Part shown: piece after piece, positions 8,165-20,428 of the stretch
How the letters are laid out: the number at the start of each line of letters is the position of its first letter
How positions within the stretch are numbered: the first letter of the stretch is position 1
Source of the DNA: Bifidobacterium margollesii
Lineage (GTDB): Bacteria; Actinomycetota; Actinomycetes; Actinomycetales; Bifidobacteriaceae
Length of the DNA stretch: 64,000 nucleotides
NCBI RefSeq assembly: GCF_002860355.1
Contig: NZ_NMWU01000019.1
Location: 1-64,000 of the forward strand
Reading direction: 5' to 3'
Notes under the pieces: model-generated
What the model saw: the letters and a program-made list of their open reading frames with translations, nothing else
Databases searched by the model: none
What the model was told of the DNA's origin: nothing
Translations under genes and position numbers: made by a program

Positions 8165-8404
8165 ATGCAGGGCAACTACCAGCCACTGGCACGACCGGTG
8201 CCGTTCGACGACGTGCTGCGCCAGCAGAACAAGACATCCAAGGCCACGGGCGAACCGTTGGTCATGCTCTCATTGCGCATACCCGTGTCGCTCAAGACCC
8301 GGCTCAAGACCACGGCCGCCGCGCACGACCTGCCCATGCAGCAGCTCCTGCGCGACGCCATCGAACGCGAGCTCGACCGGCTCGACGGCGACGACGAGCC
8401 ATGA
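8165..8404 (+). CDS. Ribbon-helix-helix protein, probable centromere-binding partner of ParA
   Basis: 79 residues. A CopG/Arc-like fold is visible from ~33: LVMLSLRIPVSLKTRLKT is the beta strand, then AAAHDLPMQQLLRDAIEREL gives two helices. It lies 4 nt downstream of parA, so it is co-translated. In type Ib systems such proteins (omega, ParG) bind short direct repeats flanking the operon. Three repeat arrays are present here, one before parA and two after this gene. Binding to them is inference. Confidence 0.7.
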   Translation: MQGNYQPLARPVPFDDVLRQQNKTSKATGEPLVMLSLRIPVSLKTRLKTTAAAHDLPMQQLLRDAIERELDRLDGDDEP

Positions 8405-8407
8405 CCC

Positions 8408-8514
8408 GTCAGACAATCAAACAATCAAACAATCAAACAATCAAACAATCAAGCAATCCGACAATCCAGCAAGCAAACAAGCCAACAACCAAACATTCAG
8501 GCAGTCAAACATGC
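8408..8514 (+). repeat. Octanucleotide array B, five perfect ACAATCAA units
   Basis: Five identical tandem ACAATCAA units followed by about eight degenerate 8-nt units (GCAATCCG, ACAATCCA, GCAAGCAA, ACAAGCCA, ACAACCAA, ACATTCAG, GCAGTCAA, ACATGCAG), all kept in 8-nt register. It fills the gap between the RHH gene and the next gene. The unit is not a multiple of 3, so coding is not the constraint. Confidence 0.9.
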
Positions 8515-8558
8515 AGACGCGATCCGGCAAGCCGGCGCGTCTGCGGAAAGGAGACACT

Positions 8559-8966
8559 ATGGACTATTCGATGGAGGTCTCCGTACTCGGCGACCGGATC
8601 AGCATCGGCGAGGAGGCGCACGTCATCACCCTCGGCGTGAACACGGGATTCCCCGCGGGCTCCACGGCGGGACTGGCATACACGCTTTCGCCATTGCAGG
8701 CCCGCGTGTTCGGCGCGCAGATGCGTGCGGCCGCGGACGCCGCGGAGGGACATCCAGGCATGCCGTCCGACGAGGAGGTGAACGCTGCGGCGAAGGTGTT
8801 CTGCGGCGGCGTGTGGAACGGGTTCGACCCCGCCAGCATGATGCCGACCAAACAGTTCGACCGGTTCTGGGGCGACGGCGAGGGCCACCAGCTCTACCTA
8901 GAGATCGCGCGCCACGCGCTCATCGCCGCCCGCATGTCCATCCTCGCCGGGCAAAACGAAAGCTGA
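8559..8966 (+). CDS. Hypothetical protein of the partition region
   Basis: 135 residues beginning MDYSMEVSVLGDRISIGEEA; strong ribosome site GGAAAGGAGA 5 nt before ATG 8559. No transmembrane segment or recognisable domain; it appears soluble and mildly acidic. The short order beta-rich N-terminus then helical C-terminus (LYLEIARHALIAARMSILAG) is all that can be said. It lies between two repeat arrays in the parA operon direction. Unknown function. Confidence 0.7.
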   Translation: MDYSMEVSVLGDRISIGEEAHVITLGVNTGFPAGSTAGLAYTLSPLQARVFGAQMRAAADAAEGHPGMPSDEEVNAAAKVFCGGVWNGFDPASMMPTKQFDRFWGDGEGHQLYLEIARHALIAARMSILAGQNES

Positions 8967-9093
8967 CAAGCAAACAAGCCCGCATGCAGACAATCAAACA
9001 ATCAAACTTGACTGCATGCAGGCAAGCTGACATGCAAGCAATCAAGCAAGCCAACAATCAGGAAAGCAAACAATCCAACAATCAGGAACGGAG
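8967..9093 (+). repeat. Octanucleotide array C
   Basis: Around fifteen 8-nt units in register (ACAAGCAA, ACAATCAA twice, GCATGCAG twice, GCAATCAA, ACAATCAG and others), more degenerate than array B, filling the spacer up to the ribosome site of the next gene. Consensus over all arrays is close to RCAATCAR. Confidence 0.85.
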
Positions 9094-9100
9094 CAGAACC

Positions 9101-9352
9101 ATGAATGACAACCACAACGAAAACGAGGAGCCCTTCGACGGCACGAGCGAGGATTCCACTCTCGAAGACCAGATGAGCGCACACATCGCGGCCATCGCCG
9201 CCAGCGGCGTCGCCGCCGAAGCCGAAGCCCTGGCCAACCGGCAAGCCGACATGGCGGCCAAGGAACGCCGCGAAACCAGACTGGCGCTCCTTGCCGCCGT
9301 CACCGTCATCGCAGGTCTTATGGCCTATGTAATTACTCGCATCGTCAAATAA
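9101..9352 (+). CDS. Tail-anchored small membrane protein
   Basis: 83 residues: acidic N-terminus (NDNHNENEEPFDGTSEDSTLEDQ), an alanine-rich, probably coiled-coil helix (~25-62), and one C-terminal transmembrane helix (LALLAAVTVIAGLMAYVITRIVK). Start ATG 9101 with GGAACGGAG upstream. Last gene of the left module, followed by a hairpin. No family recognised; the layout recalls small plasmid membrane proteins near partition genes. Confidence 0.65.
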   Translation: MNDNHNENEEPFDGTSEDSTLEDQMSAHIAAIAASGVAAEAEALANRQADMAAKERRETRLALLAAVTVIAGLMAYVITRIVK

Positions 9353-9376
9353 AGACGATGTTTCTGTCGCTTATCA

Positions 9377-9416
9377 TTTCAGGGACGGGTAATTCCTTGG
9401 ATCCACGTCCCTGAAA
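9377..9416 (+). terminator. Stem-loop ending the left module
   Basis: Perfect 11-bp arms (TTTCAGGGACG at 9377-9387 and its complement at 9406-9416), 18-nt loop, 25 nt after the last gene of the left operon and 38 nt before the 3' end of the convergent abi gene. No clear T-run, so terminator status is probable rather than certain. Confidence 0.55.
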
Positions 9417-9454
9417 GGCGCGCGTTTCCCCATTTATGCAATTAGGATGCCCCG

Positions 9455-10468
9455 TCAATGAGCTGAGCCATCGACTCGCCACAGCGGCGACACCCGCCAT
9501 CCGTCAGGGAATCCCATGTCAGACTTCGGAATCTGAGGGTACCTATCCATAAGGGAGATGAATTTCTCCGTCCACGCGGGTCCGTCGATCTGGGATGTCA
9601 GGTAGTTCTCCATGGTGAGGAATGCAGCAGGGCCGGAGGACTTACGGAAGATATCCCAATTGTTACCCCACCAGCCCTTTGCATGGGATCCGCTGCGATG
9701 CTTCGGCAGTTTCGGCGCTATGCGGGTGCTGGTTTCGTTCCAGAAGCGATCATGATGCGCGGTCATGTTCCGGGCCTGCCGGATAGTCTCAAGCCAATTG
9801 GAGAGGATTTTGGCGTCGCCGCGTACGGCGGGATTCGGGTTGGGGTTGAAGATATGCAGCTTGGTGGCCAGCTTTCTCTTGATATGGTCTGGCGCACCTT
9901 GGTAGAAGTTCTCCTTGAGTGTTCCGTAGCTCAGGCATCCGACGATCATCCAGTACGGAGGCAGCGGATCACTGTAGGTACTCCGGAAATGCCTGAGGTA
10001 CGGAAGATTTGATTTGGTGAATGTCGAACGCAACGAGGAAAGGCAAGCCAGATGGTCGTCATAGCTCAACCCCGGGAGTCCTTCCTGTGTCATGTAGCCG
10101 AATTCGCCGCCGAATACCGATAGCTCATGGGCGAGGAAGCTCTTGAGATAGATCTCGATGGTGACGATGCCGTCGAATACCAGCATCCGCAGTTCCTGAT
10201 CGAACAGATACCTATCCCAGATATCCTTGAATTGCACATCTTGACGGAAGGGCAATGAGCGCTTCGCCGACTGCTCCGATACCGGGGTGAGGAACGGATA
10301 CCAGTATCCTTTCAGCCGAAAGTATCCCACTTGCTCGATTCGACGTTCAAGGAGCTCGCGACTTATTCCGGACAAACCGTTGTCAATGAGCTTGGCCGAT
10401 AAATCATCCAATGATTTCGGCGGATGCTGCGGATAGGGGCGGAGCTGTGGAGTATCATTCTCGTCCAT
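9455..10468 (-). CDS. Abi-family (Abi_2) protein, probable HEPN-type abortive infection nuclease
   Basis: 337 residues of the AbiD/AbiF-like family. The N-terminus has the family signature: SLDDLSAKLIDNGLSG, then RIEQVGYFRLKGYWYPF. Near the C-terminus RNMTAHHDR (233-241) gives an R-x4-H arrangement (R233, H238), the catalytic motif of HEPN RNases. Likely role: phage-triggered shutdown of the host. Start ATG 10468 follows CGGAGG. It is isolated, on the opposite strand from both neighbours, and lower in GC than them, as expected for defence cargo. Confidence 0.8.
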   Translation of the reverse strand: MDENDTPQLRPYPQHPPKSLDDLSAKLIDNGLSGISRELLERRIEQVGYFRLKGYWYPFLTPVSEQSAKRSLPFRQDVQFKDIWDRYLFDQELRMLVFDGIVTIEIYLKSFLAHELSVFGGEFGYMTQEGLPGLSYDDHLACLSSLRSTFTKSNLPYLRHFRSTYSDPLPPYWMIVGCLSYGTLKENFYQGAPDHIKRKLATKLHIFNPNPNPAVRGDAKILSNWLETIRQARNMTAHHDRFWNETSTRIAPKLPKHRSGSHAKGWWGNNWDIFRKSSGPAAFLTMENYLTSQIDGPAWTEKFISLMDRYPQIPKSDMGFPDGWRVSPLWRVDGSAH

Positions 10469-10857
10469 CGTTCCTCCGATAAGAAAAATGCCACCCTAGT
10501 GTGCTTCAGTGAGAGGCAATGGTGGCTTTTAACATCGCTAATTGTAGCGAATATATCGCCTTTCGTAAAGATACAGAACACTCCGTACATCTAGTATCCA
10601 AAGCAAAGCAATGCACTAAATGTAGTATCCGCGTCATGTTTCATCCATGAACGGGTTGCCAATCTTCGTCACATGTCCGCCGCAGCATCGCTCGATGCGG
10701 GGTGATGCTGATGGTGCGTTCGGGGTCCGGCGGCCGGCCGTCGGGCTTGCGGGCGTGCTTTTCTTCCAGGGACCCGGGAGGAGGCGGGTTCTGGAGTCCC
10801 CGTCTCCTCCCTTTCCCGGAGAGGGGCGCTTCTGTCGTATGTGGGAAAGGATTTCGT
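10469..10857. other. Divergent intergenic region between abi and the surface-protein gene
   Basis: 389 nt. The abi side holds GCCACC (10491-10496) and GGTGGC (10522-10527), a widely spaced inverted repeat, and a small CGCTA-ATTG-TAGCG hairpin near 10540. The other side has a GC-rich leader in which GGGAGGAG and CTCCTCCC can pair, 40-90 nt before the surface-protein start. No gene is convincing here. Confidence 0.4.
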
Positions 10858-13800
10858 ATGAGGTTCGGGAAGAAGGGCACCGGTGCGGTGGCGTCGATCA
10901 CCGCCGCCGCGGCGTTGCTGGCCTGCTTGGTTCCGGTCGCGTTGGCCGATAACGGTGGCGGCGGTTCCGGTGAGGACGGTGGCGGTTCGGGCGGTGGTCC
11001 GACGCAGACGGCCGATGTGCATTGGATCTACAAGGATTCGTGGCCGGCCACGCTGGATGGCATGAAGACGGCGTTGAGTGACGCGAAGGTGCGTCTGTCG
11101 TCCGATCTGGCGAACGGGCAGAACCAGTTCGTGAACATGAACAAGACTTTGAGCGACGCGATCGATGAGTGCCAGCGTTCCTATACGGGTGAGGGGAACG
11201 CGGACTGCCGTCTGGTGGCGGTGGGCTACGTGCGATTGGCGGATGGTTCGTTCAACGGCAGCTATGTGAGTTCGAACGCGAAGAACCGTTGGGAGGCGCA
11301 GTGGAAGGCCGAGGCGAAGGGCGATTACACGTATCAGGGCCAGAAGTATTCGACCGCGACCACGTGGAAGGACAAGCTCGGCACGCGCAGTGTTGACTCT
11401 CTGGCGCAGGAGTCGATCAACTCCAACCCGAACGCCTCGTTCCGCGTGATCGTGCTGGCGCAGAACCAGCCGCCGGTCGATTACAAATTGAACGTGACCA
11501 CCAGCCACAAGCAGAAGACCGACATGCAGGTCGGCTCCACCGACCCGATCGGCGACGTCATCCATGCAGACAACGGCGGTTCCGCGATCAGGGAGACGTT
11601 GAACGGCACCGCGATCATCCATTACGAGAACGGCCCCTATCTGCCCGCGAAGAGCGTGAGCAAGCCGATCAGCTTCTCCGGCAATGGGGACACCCAGCTC
11701 GACAATCTCGCCTCGCCGAAGGATTTCGGCATGGAACACTGGGCCGAGGGTTCGTACTGGATCGACATCCAGGTGCCCAAGCAGGGCCGCATGCAGGCGG
11801 CCGTGGACACCGCGGACCGTGATCCGGCCGAATCCTGGAAGGTGAGCTCGGTGCCGCCCGAACCCCCGGTCAAGAAGATCGAGGACGGCGTGAGCGCCGA
11901 CCGGATGACGAACCGTACCACCATCACGTACGGCACCGGCCGTGGCGGCTACGAGATGCGTTTCCGCGACGTGATCGAACCCAACGGCGTCGAATACTCC
12001 GTGGACAACTACAGGCTCATCGACAGGACCGACGGCAACCGCGACGTTTCCGGCGAGTTCGAGATCAATTGGGACAAAGCGTCGAACACGGTGTCGGCCG
12101 CGCGTTCGGCGGACAAGGGCGAGATGCCCATGGACCATGTCTACGAGTTCAGTTTCGACGTGACCGTGTCGAAGCCCTCCGACTTCCAGCAGGTCAAGGA
12201 CCATGCGTGGGGCAAGTGGAACCATGAGCCCGAGGCCGACGCCGGAAAGAAACAGTTCGATACGTGGCGGCCGAATCCCGACAAGAGCTGGATCCGCCTG
12301 AACGCGAAGGGCCAGTGGGAGGCGGTCATCGACCCGAAGGAGACCAATCGGACCGGCGCCGACGATATGACGCTTCTGGACGGGGACCGGGTCGCCTCGG
12401 TGGTCAACGGCACCATCGCCAAGAACCTCATCCAGGCCCCGGAGACCCTGACGCTCACGGACGACTGGTCGGCCGCCGACTACCTGTTCGACGCCGACGA
12501 CAAGTCGAAGATCAAGGTGTACGAGGCCGATGCCGGCACCGATCTCGAGTCCAGCGTCACCGACATCGCCAACCACGGCAGGGACGTCACCGACCAGTGG
12601 ACGATCACGATGGAAGGCACCACGGTGACTGCCACCGCCGGCCGGGCCTACCGTGAGGGATTGAAGGGACTGAAGACCGCGAAGCAGGTCACGCTGCTCA
12701 TCCCGGGCAAGGCGGCCTACGCCAACGGCAAGGGCGCGGGCCAGGTACGCGACGACTTCGGCAAGCAGGCGAGCGACGAACTGTCGTTCTGCACCGCGCC
12801 GGACGGCAAGGCGCTGACGAACAAGGGCTCACAGACCGTCAACACGCACACCATCCCCACGAACGAGCCGAAGATCTGCGGCTACATACCGCCCGTCGTC
12901 AAGGACGTGGTCGGCGAATCCTCGCAGGGAGGCGACCAGGCGTCCGTGGACGGTAGGGTCGTCTACCCGGGCCAACGCTTGGAATACCGTCTGGAGACCC
13001 AGCCCCACCTGCCCGGCAATCTCGCGTACTCGGTCAGCGAGGTGGCGGTCACCGACACCTATGACGAGCATCTTGAAGTGGACAAGCAGACCCTGGAGGT
13101 CACCGACCTGTCCACCGGCAAGTTCATCCCGAAAACCGAGTACGAGACCCAGTGGAACGACGCGCAGCACGCGGTGCGCCTCGTGTTCTCCGACGGGTAC
13201 GTGAAGACCAACTGGCGCAACGGCGCGAACCCGCGCATCATCGTCCGCTTCGAGGGCACGGTCGCCAAGGACGCGCCCACGGACACCAAAATCGGCAACC
13301 AGTGGGCCCTGACCCTGAACAACATGATCACCCCGAGCAACAAGGTATGGAACGAGCCGCCCGACTTCACGCCGGTGAAGAAGGACACCCAGGCCGACCC
13401 GTCCATCAGCATCGACGGCAAGACCGCGCTGCTGGGCGACCGGATCTACTACCGCGTGACCATCGACGCCAAGCAGACCAACCAGGCCTACAAGGTCTGG
13501 AGGCTCGGCATGACCGACGACTGGGACGACGAATACCTCTCCCTCGACGTCAAGCGCATCGAGGTCACCGACACCGCGACCGGCAAGGACGTGACCGCGA
13601 AGTTCAACATCGCGGCGATCGACGGCGTCGCCTACGTGTACGCCAAGACCGCGGACACGAAGGTGCCGGCCACCGGCGAGACCATCAAGGGCGACCCTCA
13701 GCCCAAGAACCTCAAGGAATACGCCGAAAAGAAGGACCACGACCCGTTGAAGGAGCCGGCCATCGACCAGTCGATGCTGGGCACGAGCTACGAGGTGAGC

Positions 13801-15153
13801 CTGCCGATGACCGTCATCAAGGTCACCGACGGACATATCGTGAGGAACAAGGCCACGCAGGTCGTCAACGACACCCGCAAGGACACCAACGAGGTCGCCA
13901 ACCCCCTCAAACCCGTCAACCCCTCCAAGGACGTGGTCGTGAGGGTGGACGGCGAATCCATCGACAAGCGGAGCGTGTACCTCAACGGCCTGTTCCTCTA
14001 TCGCCTCGACAGCTCCGCGCTGCCCGCGCACCGCGCCTACCAGAAGGTCACCGACTGGAGCATCACCGACCCGCTCGACACCGAGCATGACCAGTACACC
14101 GGCCAATGGGCCGTATACGCCATGCGCGACCTGACCGAGCAGGGCAAGGTGATCGCCCGCAAGGGCGTGAAGATCGCCGGCAGCGGCTTCGACGCCAGTG
14201 TGTACGGCGGCGAACTGTTCACCCTCGCGCAGGACGACAAGGGCGTGGTCACCGTTACCGCGACCCAGCGCATGCTCGATCTCGTCAGCGGCAACGACGA
14301 AAGCGAGCAGGCATGGACCGCGTTCATCCAGTGCAAGCGCGTCAAGACCGGCGAACACATCGCCAACCGGTTCGACGAAACCATCAACGGCACCAAACGT
14401 CCTTCCAACCAGGTCGAGACGCACACGCCCGACATGACCCCGAGCCTGAAGATCGAGAAATGGGACGAGGCCTCCGGCTGGCCGGCCGGCGACCGCGACC
14501 AGGTCAAGGACGCGCTGGCCATGCAGGGCGACACGCGCATCGTGTTCACCATCACCAACACCAGCACCACCGACCCCGACACCAAGCGGGGCGCATGGTA
14601 CCGAACCAAGGACCTGAACCTCAAGGACCAGCTGGTCGCCGGCGACGGCCGGGTGACCGATCTCGAATACCCCGCCGATTGGGACAGCCGCATCCTCAAG
14701 CCCGGCGAGAGCGTCGAGGTCAAGGGCGTCCTCAAGGGCGTGACCGGCCATCACACCGACCGCGCCACGGTCACCGGCACGCCGTTGGTCGAATGCGTCG
14801 TCTCCGACCCGGATCCGTTCGACGGCAAGGACGAGACGTCCGCGCCTGATGATGCGGTCACGATCGACGGCAGGCTCGTCTGCCCCGACACCGAAGTGGT
14901 CAGCAACACCGACGACTGGAACGGCTACCGGACCGGGCTCGCCCATACCGGCGCCGCCGTCCAGGGCGTGATCGCGGCGGCGATCACCCTGCTCGCCGTC
15001 GGCGTGGGACTGGTCGCCGCCCGCAGGTTCAGGCGCGGGAACAACGCCGCCGGCCGCCACTCCGGCACGATGCAACCCGTCGATGCCGAGGATGCCGACG
15101 CGGATGACGTCGAAACCGTGGATTCGGTTCCCGGCGGGCAATCCGTGGTCTGA
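10858..15153 (+). CDS. Large sortase-anchored surface protein with repeated Ig-like domains
   Basis: 1431 residues. Signal peptide 1-30 (MRFGKKG..., cleavage after ALA), then a Gly-rich linker and an N-terminal von Willebrand/adhesin-like region. From about residue 300 come several ~150-residue repeats recognisable by recurring phrases such as 'VDGRVVYPGQRLEYRLET', 'IDGKTALLGDRIYYRVTID' and 'VDGESIDKRSVYLNGLFLYRL', as in isopeptide-bonded adhesin stalks. LAHTG at 1361-1365 precedes a transmembrane helix and RRFRR, a class E-like sorting signal, but an unusually long ~37-residue acidic tail follows. Start ATG 10858 has AAAGGA upstream. No sortase is nearby. Probably an adhesin or aggregation factor. 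Confidence 0.8.
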   Translation: MRFGKKGTGAVASITAAAALLACLVPVALADNGGGGSGEDGGGSGGGPTQTADVHWIYKDSWPATLDGMKTALSDAKVRLSSDLANGQNQFVNMNKTLSDAIDECQRSYTGEGNADCRLVAVGYVRLADGSFNGSYVSSNAKNRWEAQWKAEAKGDYTYQGQKYSTATTWKDKLGTRSVDSLAQESINSNPNASFRVIVLAQNQPPVDYKLNVTTSHKQKTDMQVGSTDPIGDVIHADNGGSAIRETLNGTAIIHYENGPYLPAKSVSKPISFSGNGDTQLDNLASPKDFGMEHWAEGSYWIDIQVPKQGRMQAAVDTADRDPAESWKVSSVPPEPPVKKIEDGVSADRMTNRTTITYGTGRGGYEMRFRDVIEPNGVEYSVDNYRLIDRTDGNRDVSGEFEINWDKASNTVSAARSADKGEMPMDHVYEFSFDVTVSKPSDFQQVKDHAWGKWNHEPEADAGKKQFDTWRPNPDKSWIRLNAKGQWEAVIDPKETNRTGADDMTLLDGDRVASVVNGTIAKNLIQAPETLTLTDDWSAADYLFDADDKSKIKVYEADAGTDLESSVTDIANHGRDVTDQWTITMEGTTVTATAGRAYREGLKGLKTAKQVTLLIPGKAAYANGKGAGQVRDDFGKQASDELSFCTAPDGKALTNKGSQTVNTHTIPTNEPKICGYIPPVVKDVVGESSQGGDQASVDGRVVYPGQRLEYRLETQPHLPGNLAYSVSEVAVTDTYDEHLEVDKQTLEVTDLSTGKFIPKTEYETQWNDAQHAVRLVFSDGYVKTNWRNGANPRIIVRFEGTVAKDAPTDTKIGNQWALTLNNMITPSNKVWNEPPDFTPVKKDTQADPSISIDGKTALLGDRIYYRVTIDAKQTNQAYKVWRLGMTDDWDDEYLSLDVKRIEVTDTATGKDVTAKFNIAAIDGVAYVYAKTADTKVPATGETIKGDPQPKNLKEYAEKKDHDPLKEPAIDQSMLGTSYEVSLPMTVIKVTDGHIVRNKATQVVNDTRKDTNEVANPLKPVNPSKDVVVRVDGESIDKRSVYLNGLFLYRLDSSALPAHRAYQKVTDWSITDPLDTEHDQYTGQWAVYAMRDLTEQGKVIARKGVKIAGSGFDASVYGGELFTLAQDDKGVVTVTATQRMLDLVSGNDESEQAWTAFIQCKRVKTGEHIANRFDETINGTKRPSNQVETHTPDMTPSLKIEKWDEASGWPAGDRDQVKDALAMQGDTRIVFTITNTSTTDPDTKRGAWYRTKDLNLKDQLVAGDGRVTDLEYPADWDSRILKPGESVEVKGVLKGVTGHHTDRATVTGTPLVECVVSDPDPFDGKDETSAPDDAVTIDGRLVCPDTEVVSNTDDWNGYRTGLAHTGAAVQGVIAAAITLLAVGVGLVAARRFRRGNNAAGRHSGTMQPVDAEDADADDVETVDSVPGGQSVV

Positions 15154-15261
15154 CCGAAGCGGCGGGGACCGTTCTCCGCCGCGATGATTCTTCCGGTCGG
15201 ACGGCAATCCGGCCGGAACCCCGCCGGTTCTCTTCCTTCTTCTCTCCCCGGCGGGCATGGC

Positions 15262-15305
15262 AACGGCCCGACGCCAACGGTTCAAACCGTTCGCGTCGGG
15301 CCGTT
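15262..15305. terminator. Bidirectional terminator
   Basis: Very stable hairpin with 13-bp outer arms (15262-15274 and 15293-15305) and a further inner AACGGTT/ACCGTT stem, lying between the converging surface-protein and transporter genes. Confidence 0.8.
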
Positions 15306-15325
15306 CCCTTGCTACTTTTGGCTGC

Positions 15326-16808
15326 TTACTGTTCGTCGGTGTTCTCGGAGGCGAGTCGTTCTTCGAGTTGTTCGACGATGTGGTCGTGCATGTTCTCGTC
15401 GATCTTGACGGTCAGGAGGAAGACGACGAGGCTGGCGACGATGCCGGCGAGCGGCAGGTAGTAGGCGCAGGTCTTGAACGTGCGGATGTTCGCGGCGGTC
15501 ATGTCGGCGGCGGTGGCGTTGCCGACCATGCCGGCGGCGACGGCCACGAAGCCCACGATGCCGTTGGACAGGGCGCCGGCGATCTTGTCGAGCATCGGGC
15601 GCACGGAGAGGGTGACGGCCTCGTTGCGCTTGCCGGTCTTGAGCTGGCCGTATTCGATGGAGTCGGTCATGCTCAGGATGGCGGTCATCTGGATGGTCTG
15701 CGCGGGCAGGTAGAAGAGGACGAGCGCGACGATGACGACGGGCAGGTTCATGGGCGCGATGATGAACAGCGTGTAGCCGGCGATCATGAACGCCATGCCG
15801 GCGGTGTACAGCCAGCGGCGCGGGATGCGCCGGTTGAGCACCGGGTAGAGGGGCGTGGTGACCAGTCCGGTGATGACCGGGATGACGCCGGCGATGGAGA
15901 AGCTGTCCGGGGCGCCGAGCACGTATTTGAACTGGTAGAAGAGCACGCCGGTGGTGGCGACGTTGGCCACGGAGTACAGCAGGTAGCTCAGGGCGACCCA
16001 CAGGAGCTGGTCGTTCTGTGCGATGGCCTTGAACGCCTCGAATGGGGTTGCCGTTGGCCTCGGCCTTGGCGCGCAGCTCGCCCTGGTTCTCGCGGGTGCC
16101 GAACGCGACGCTCCACGCGGTGAGCAAACCGAGTACGGCGATGATGATGGCGAACGCGGCCCAGCCGGTGCGGCCCTGCTCCCATTGGCCGGTGAACTTC
16201 CAGGTGAACCAGCTGACGACGGGCACGACGATGACGGTGACGCCGTTGTATCCGATGGATCCGGTGAACGCGCCGAGAGCGGTGTACGTGCTGCGCTCGT
16301 GCGAGTCGGAGGAGATCGCGGGGATCATGCCCCAGTAGGAGATGTCGCGCAGCGAGTAGATCACGTCCAGCAGGATGAACACGATGACGAACAGGACCAT
16401 GAACACGCCGGTGTTCACGTCCACGAGCCCGAACAGGCCGGTGAACACCATGATCAGCAGGATGCCGGGCACGAGGCCTCCGATGAACTGCCAGGGACGG
16501 AACCGGCCCCAGCGGGTGTTCGTGTTGTCCACGAGGTTGCCGAGCAGCGGGTCGAGGAAGATCTCCGCGATGCGGATGACCACCACGAGTCCGGTGATTA
16601 CCGCGATGAGGCGCGCGGCCAGCGTCTTGTCCACGTCGATGAACAGCGCGGTGGTCACGAACGTGATGAAGAACGTGCTCATCGTGTTGTAGAACGCGGC
16701 CTGGCCCAGGTTGCCGAACGCGTATGCGATCTTCTGCCCCATGTTCCTGGTGGGCATGGGCTGCGGCTGTCCGGGCGTCGCCGTGCGCTGTGTGGTGGAT
16801 CCGCTCAT
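15326..16808 (-). pseudogene. GPH-family sugar (lactose/galactoside) transporter, frameshifted
   Basis: Glycoside-pentoside-hexuronide cation symporter of the MFS fold, about 493 residues when repaired. The first frame (start ATG 16808, GGAGG upstream) reads NMGQKIAYAFGNLGQAAFYN... with the family motif DPLLGNLVDNTNTRWGRFRPW and six helices. At 16040-16043 an extra base (CCCATTCGAG on the coding strand instead of an expected CCCATCGAG) shifts the frame. The second half continues in the next frame as EAFKAIAQNDQLLW...NRRIPRRWLYTAGM with the remaining helices. No homopolymer explains it. It is divergent from lacZ and shares LacI-type operators with it, so it once imported the lacZ substrate. 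Confidence 0.8.
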
Positions 16809-16899
16809 GGTGTGGTGGCCTCCTTGCGACCTGTAAAGAATCCGTGCGCGGGAACAGCTCCGATCCCGCAAGACGCGAGTATAGGACTTTCTTGAAAAA

Positions 16900-16913
16900 G
16901 TAAAAAACTTTAC
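16900..16913 (-). promoter_or_regulatory. LacI-type operator of the transporter
   Basis: GTAAA-AAAC-TTTAC, 5-bp perfect arms and a 4-nt spacer, 92-105 nt upstream of the transporter start. Same architecture as the dyad in front of the lacI gene (TAGTAAA-GGGT-TTTACTA). Confidence 0.55.
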
Positions 16914-17068
16914 CGCGTGTCGCAAGCAATGCCAACGATTCCTGTTCGCCAATCCAACACGCCGCGCGAGCGCCGGCGATGGTCGGAGACCGGATTATCG
17001 TTGATAAGTAACGGCTTTCCGCTGTTCTTGCGGTCGCAGTCGGGACAAGCGCAAGAAGTTGCGTAAAT

Positions 17069-20332
<3,264 letters not shown>

Positions 20333-20339
20333 CCGGCAA

Positions 20340-20373
20340 CGGGCGGCGGCATGCACCACCATGCCGCCGCCCG
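20340..20373 (+). terminator. Hairpin after lacZ
   Basis: Perfect 14-bp GC-rich arms (20340-20353 and 20360-20373) with a 6-nt loop, 8 nt behind the lacZ stop. It lacks a T-run, so it may act as an RNA-protecting or partly terminating hairpin between lacZ and nagB. Confidence 0.6.
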
Positions 20374-20428
20374 TACACGTATATATACATTTCCCAAACA
20401 CAATCCACAGGAAAAGAGGCAATCAATC

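Noticed and set aside
8401-8640. 79-residue frame rich in NQTIKQ starting at 8401
   Set aside because: It is a translation of the 8-nt repeat array; it has no ribosome site and overlaps two better genes.
7448-9093. Octamer arrays as a CRISPR array
   Set aside because: Repeats are 8 nt and unspaced, with no unique spacers and no cas genes anywhere in the window.
12829-15285. 818-codon open frame antisense to the surface-protein gene
   Set aside because: Typical GC-rich shadow (Val/Gly/Asp-biased), with no ribosome site and a strong real gene on the other strand.
15312-15985. Long continuation of the transporter's first frame past the frameshift
   Set aside because: After 16040 it reads as Arg/His-rich nonsense, while the next frame carries the expected transmembrane helices.
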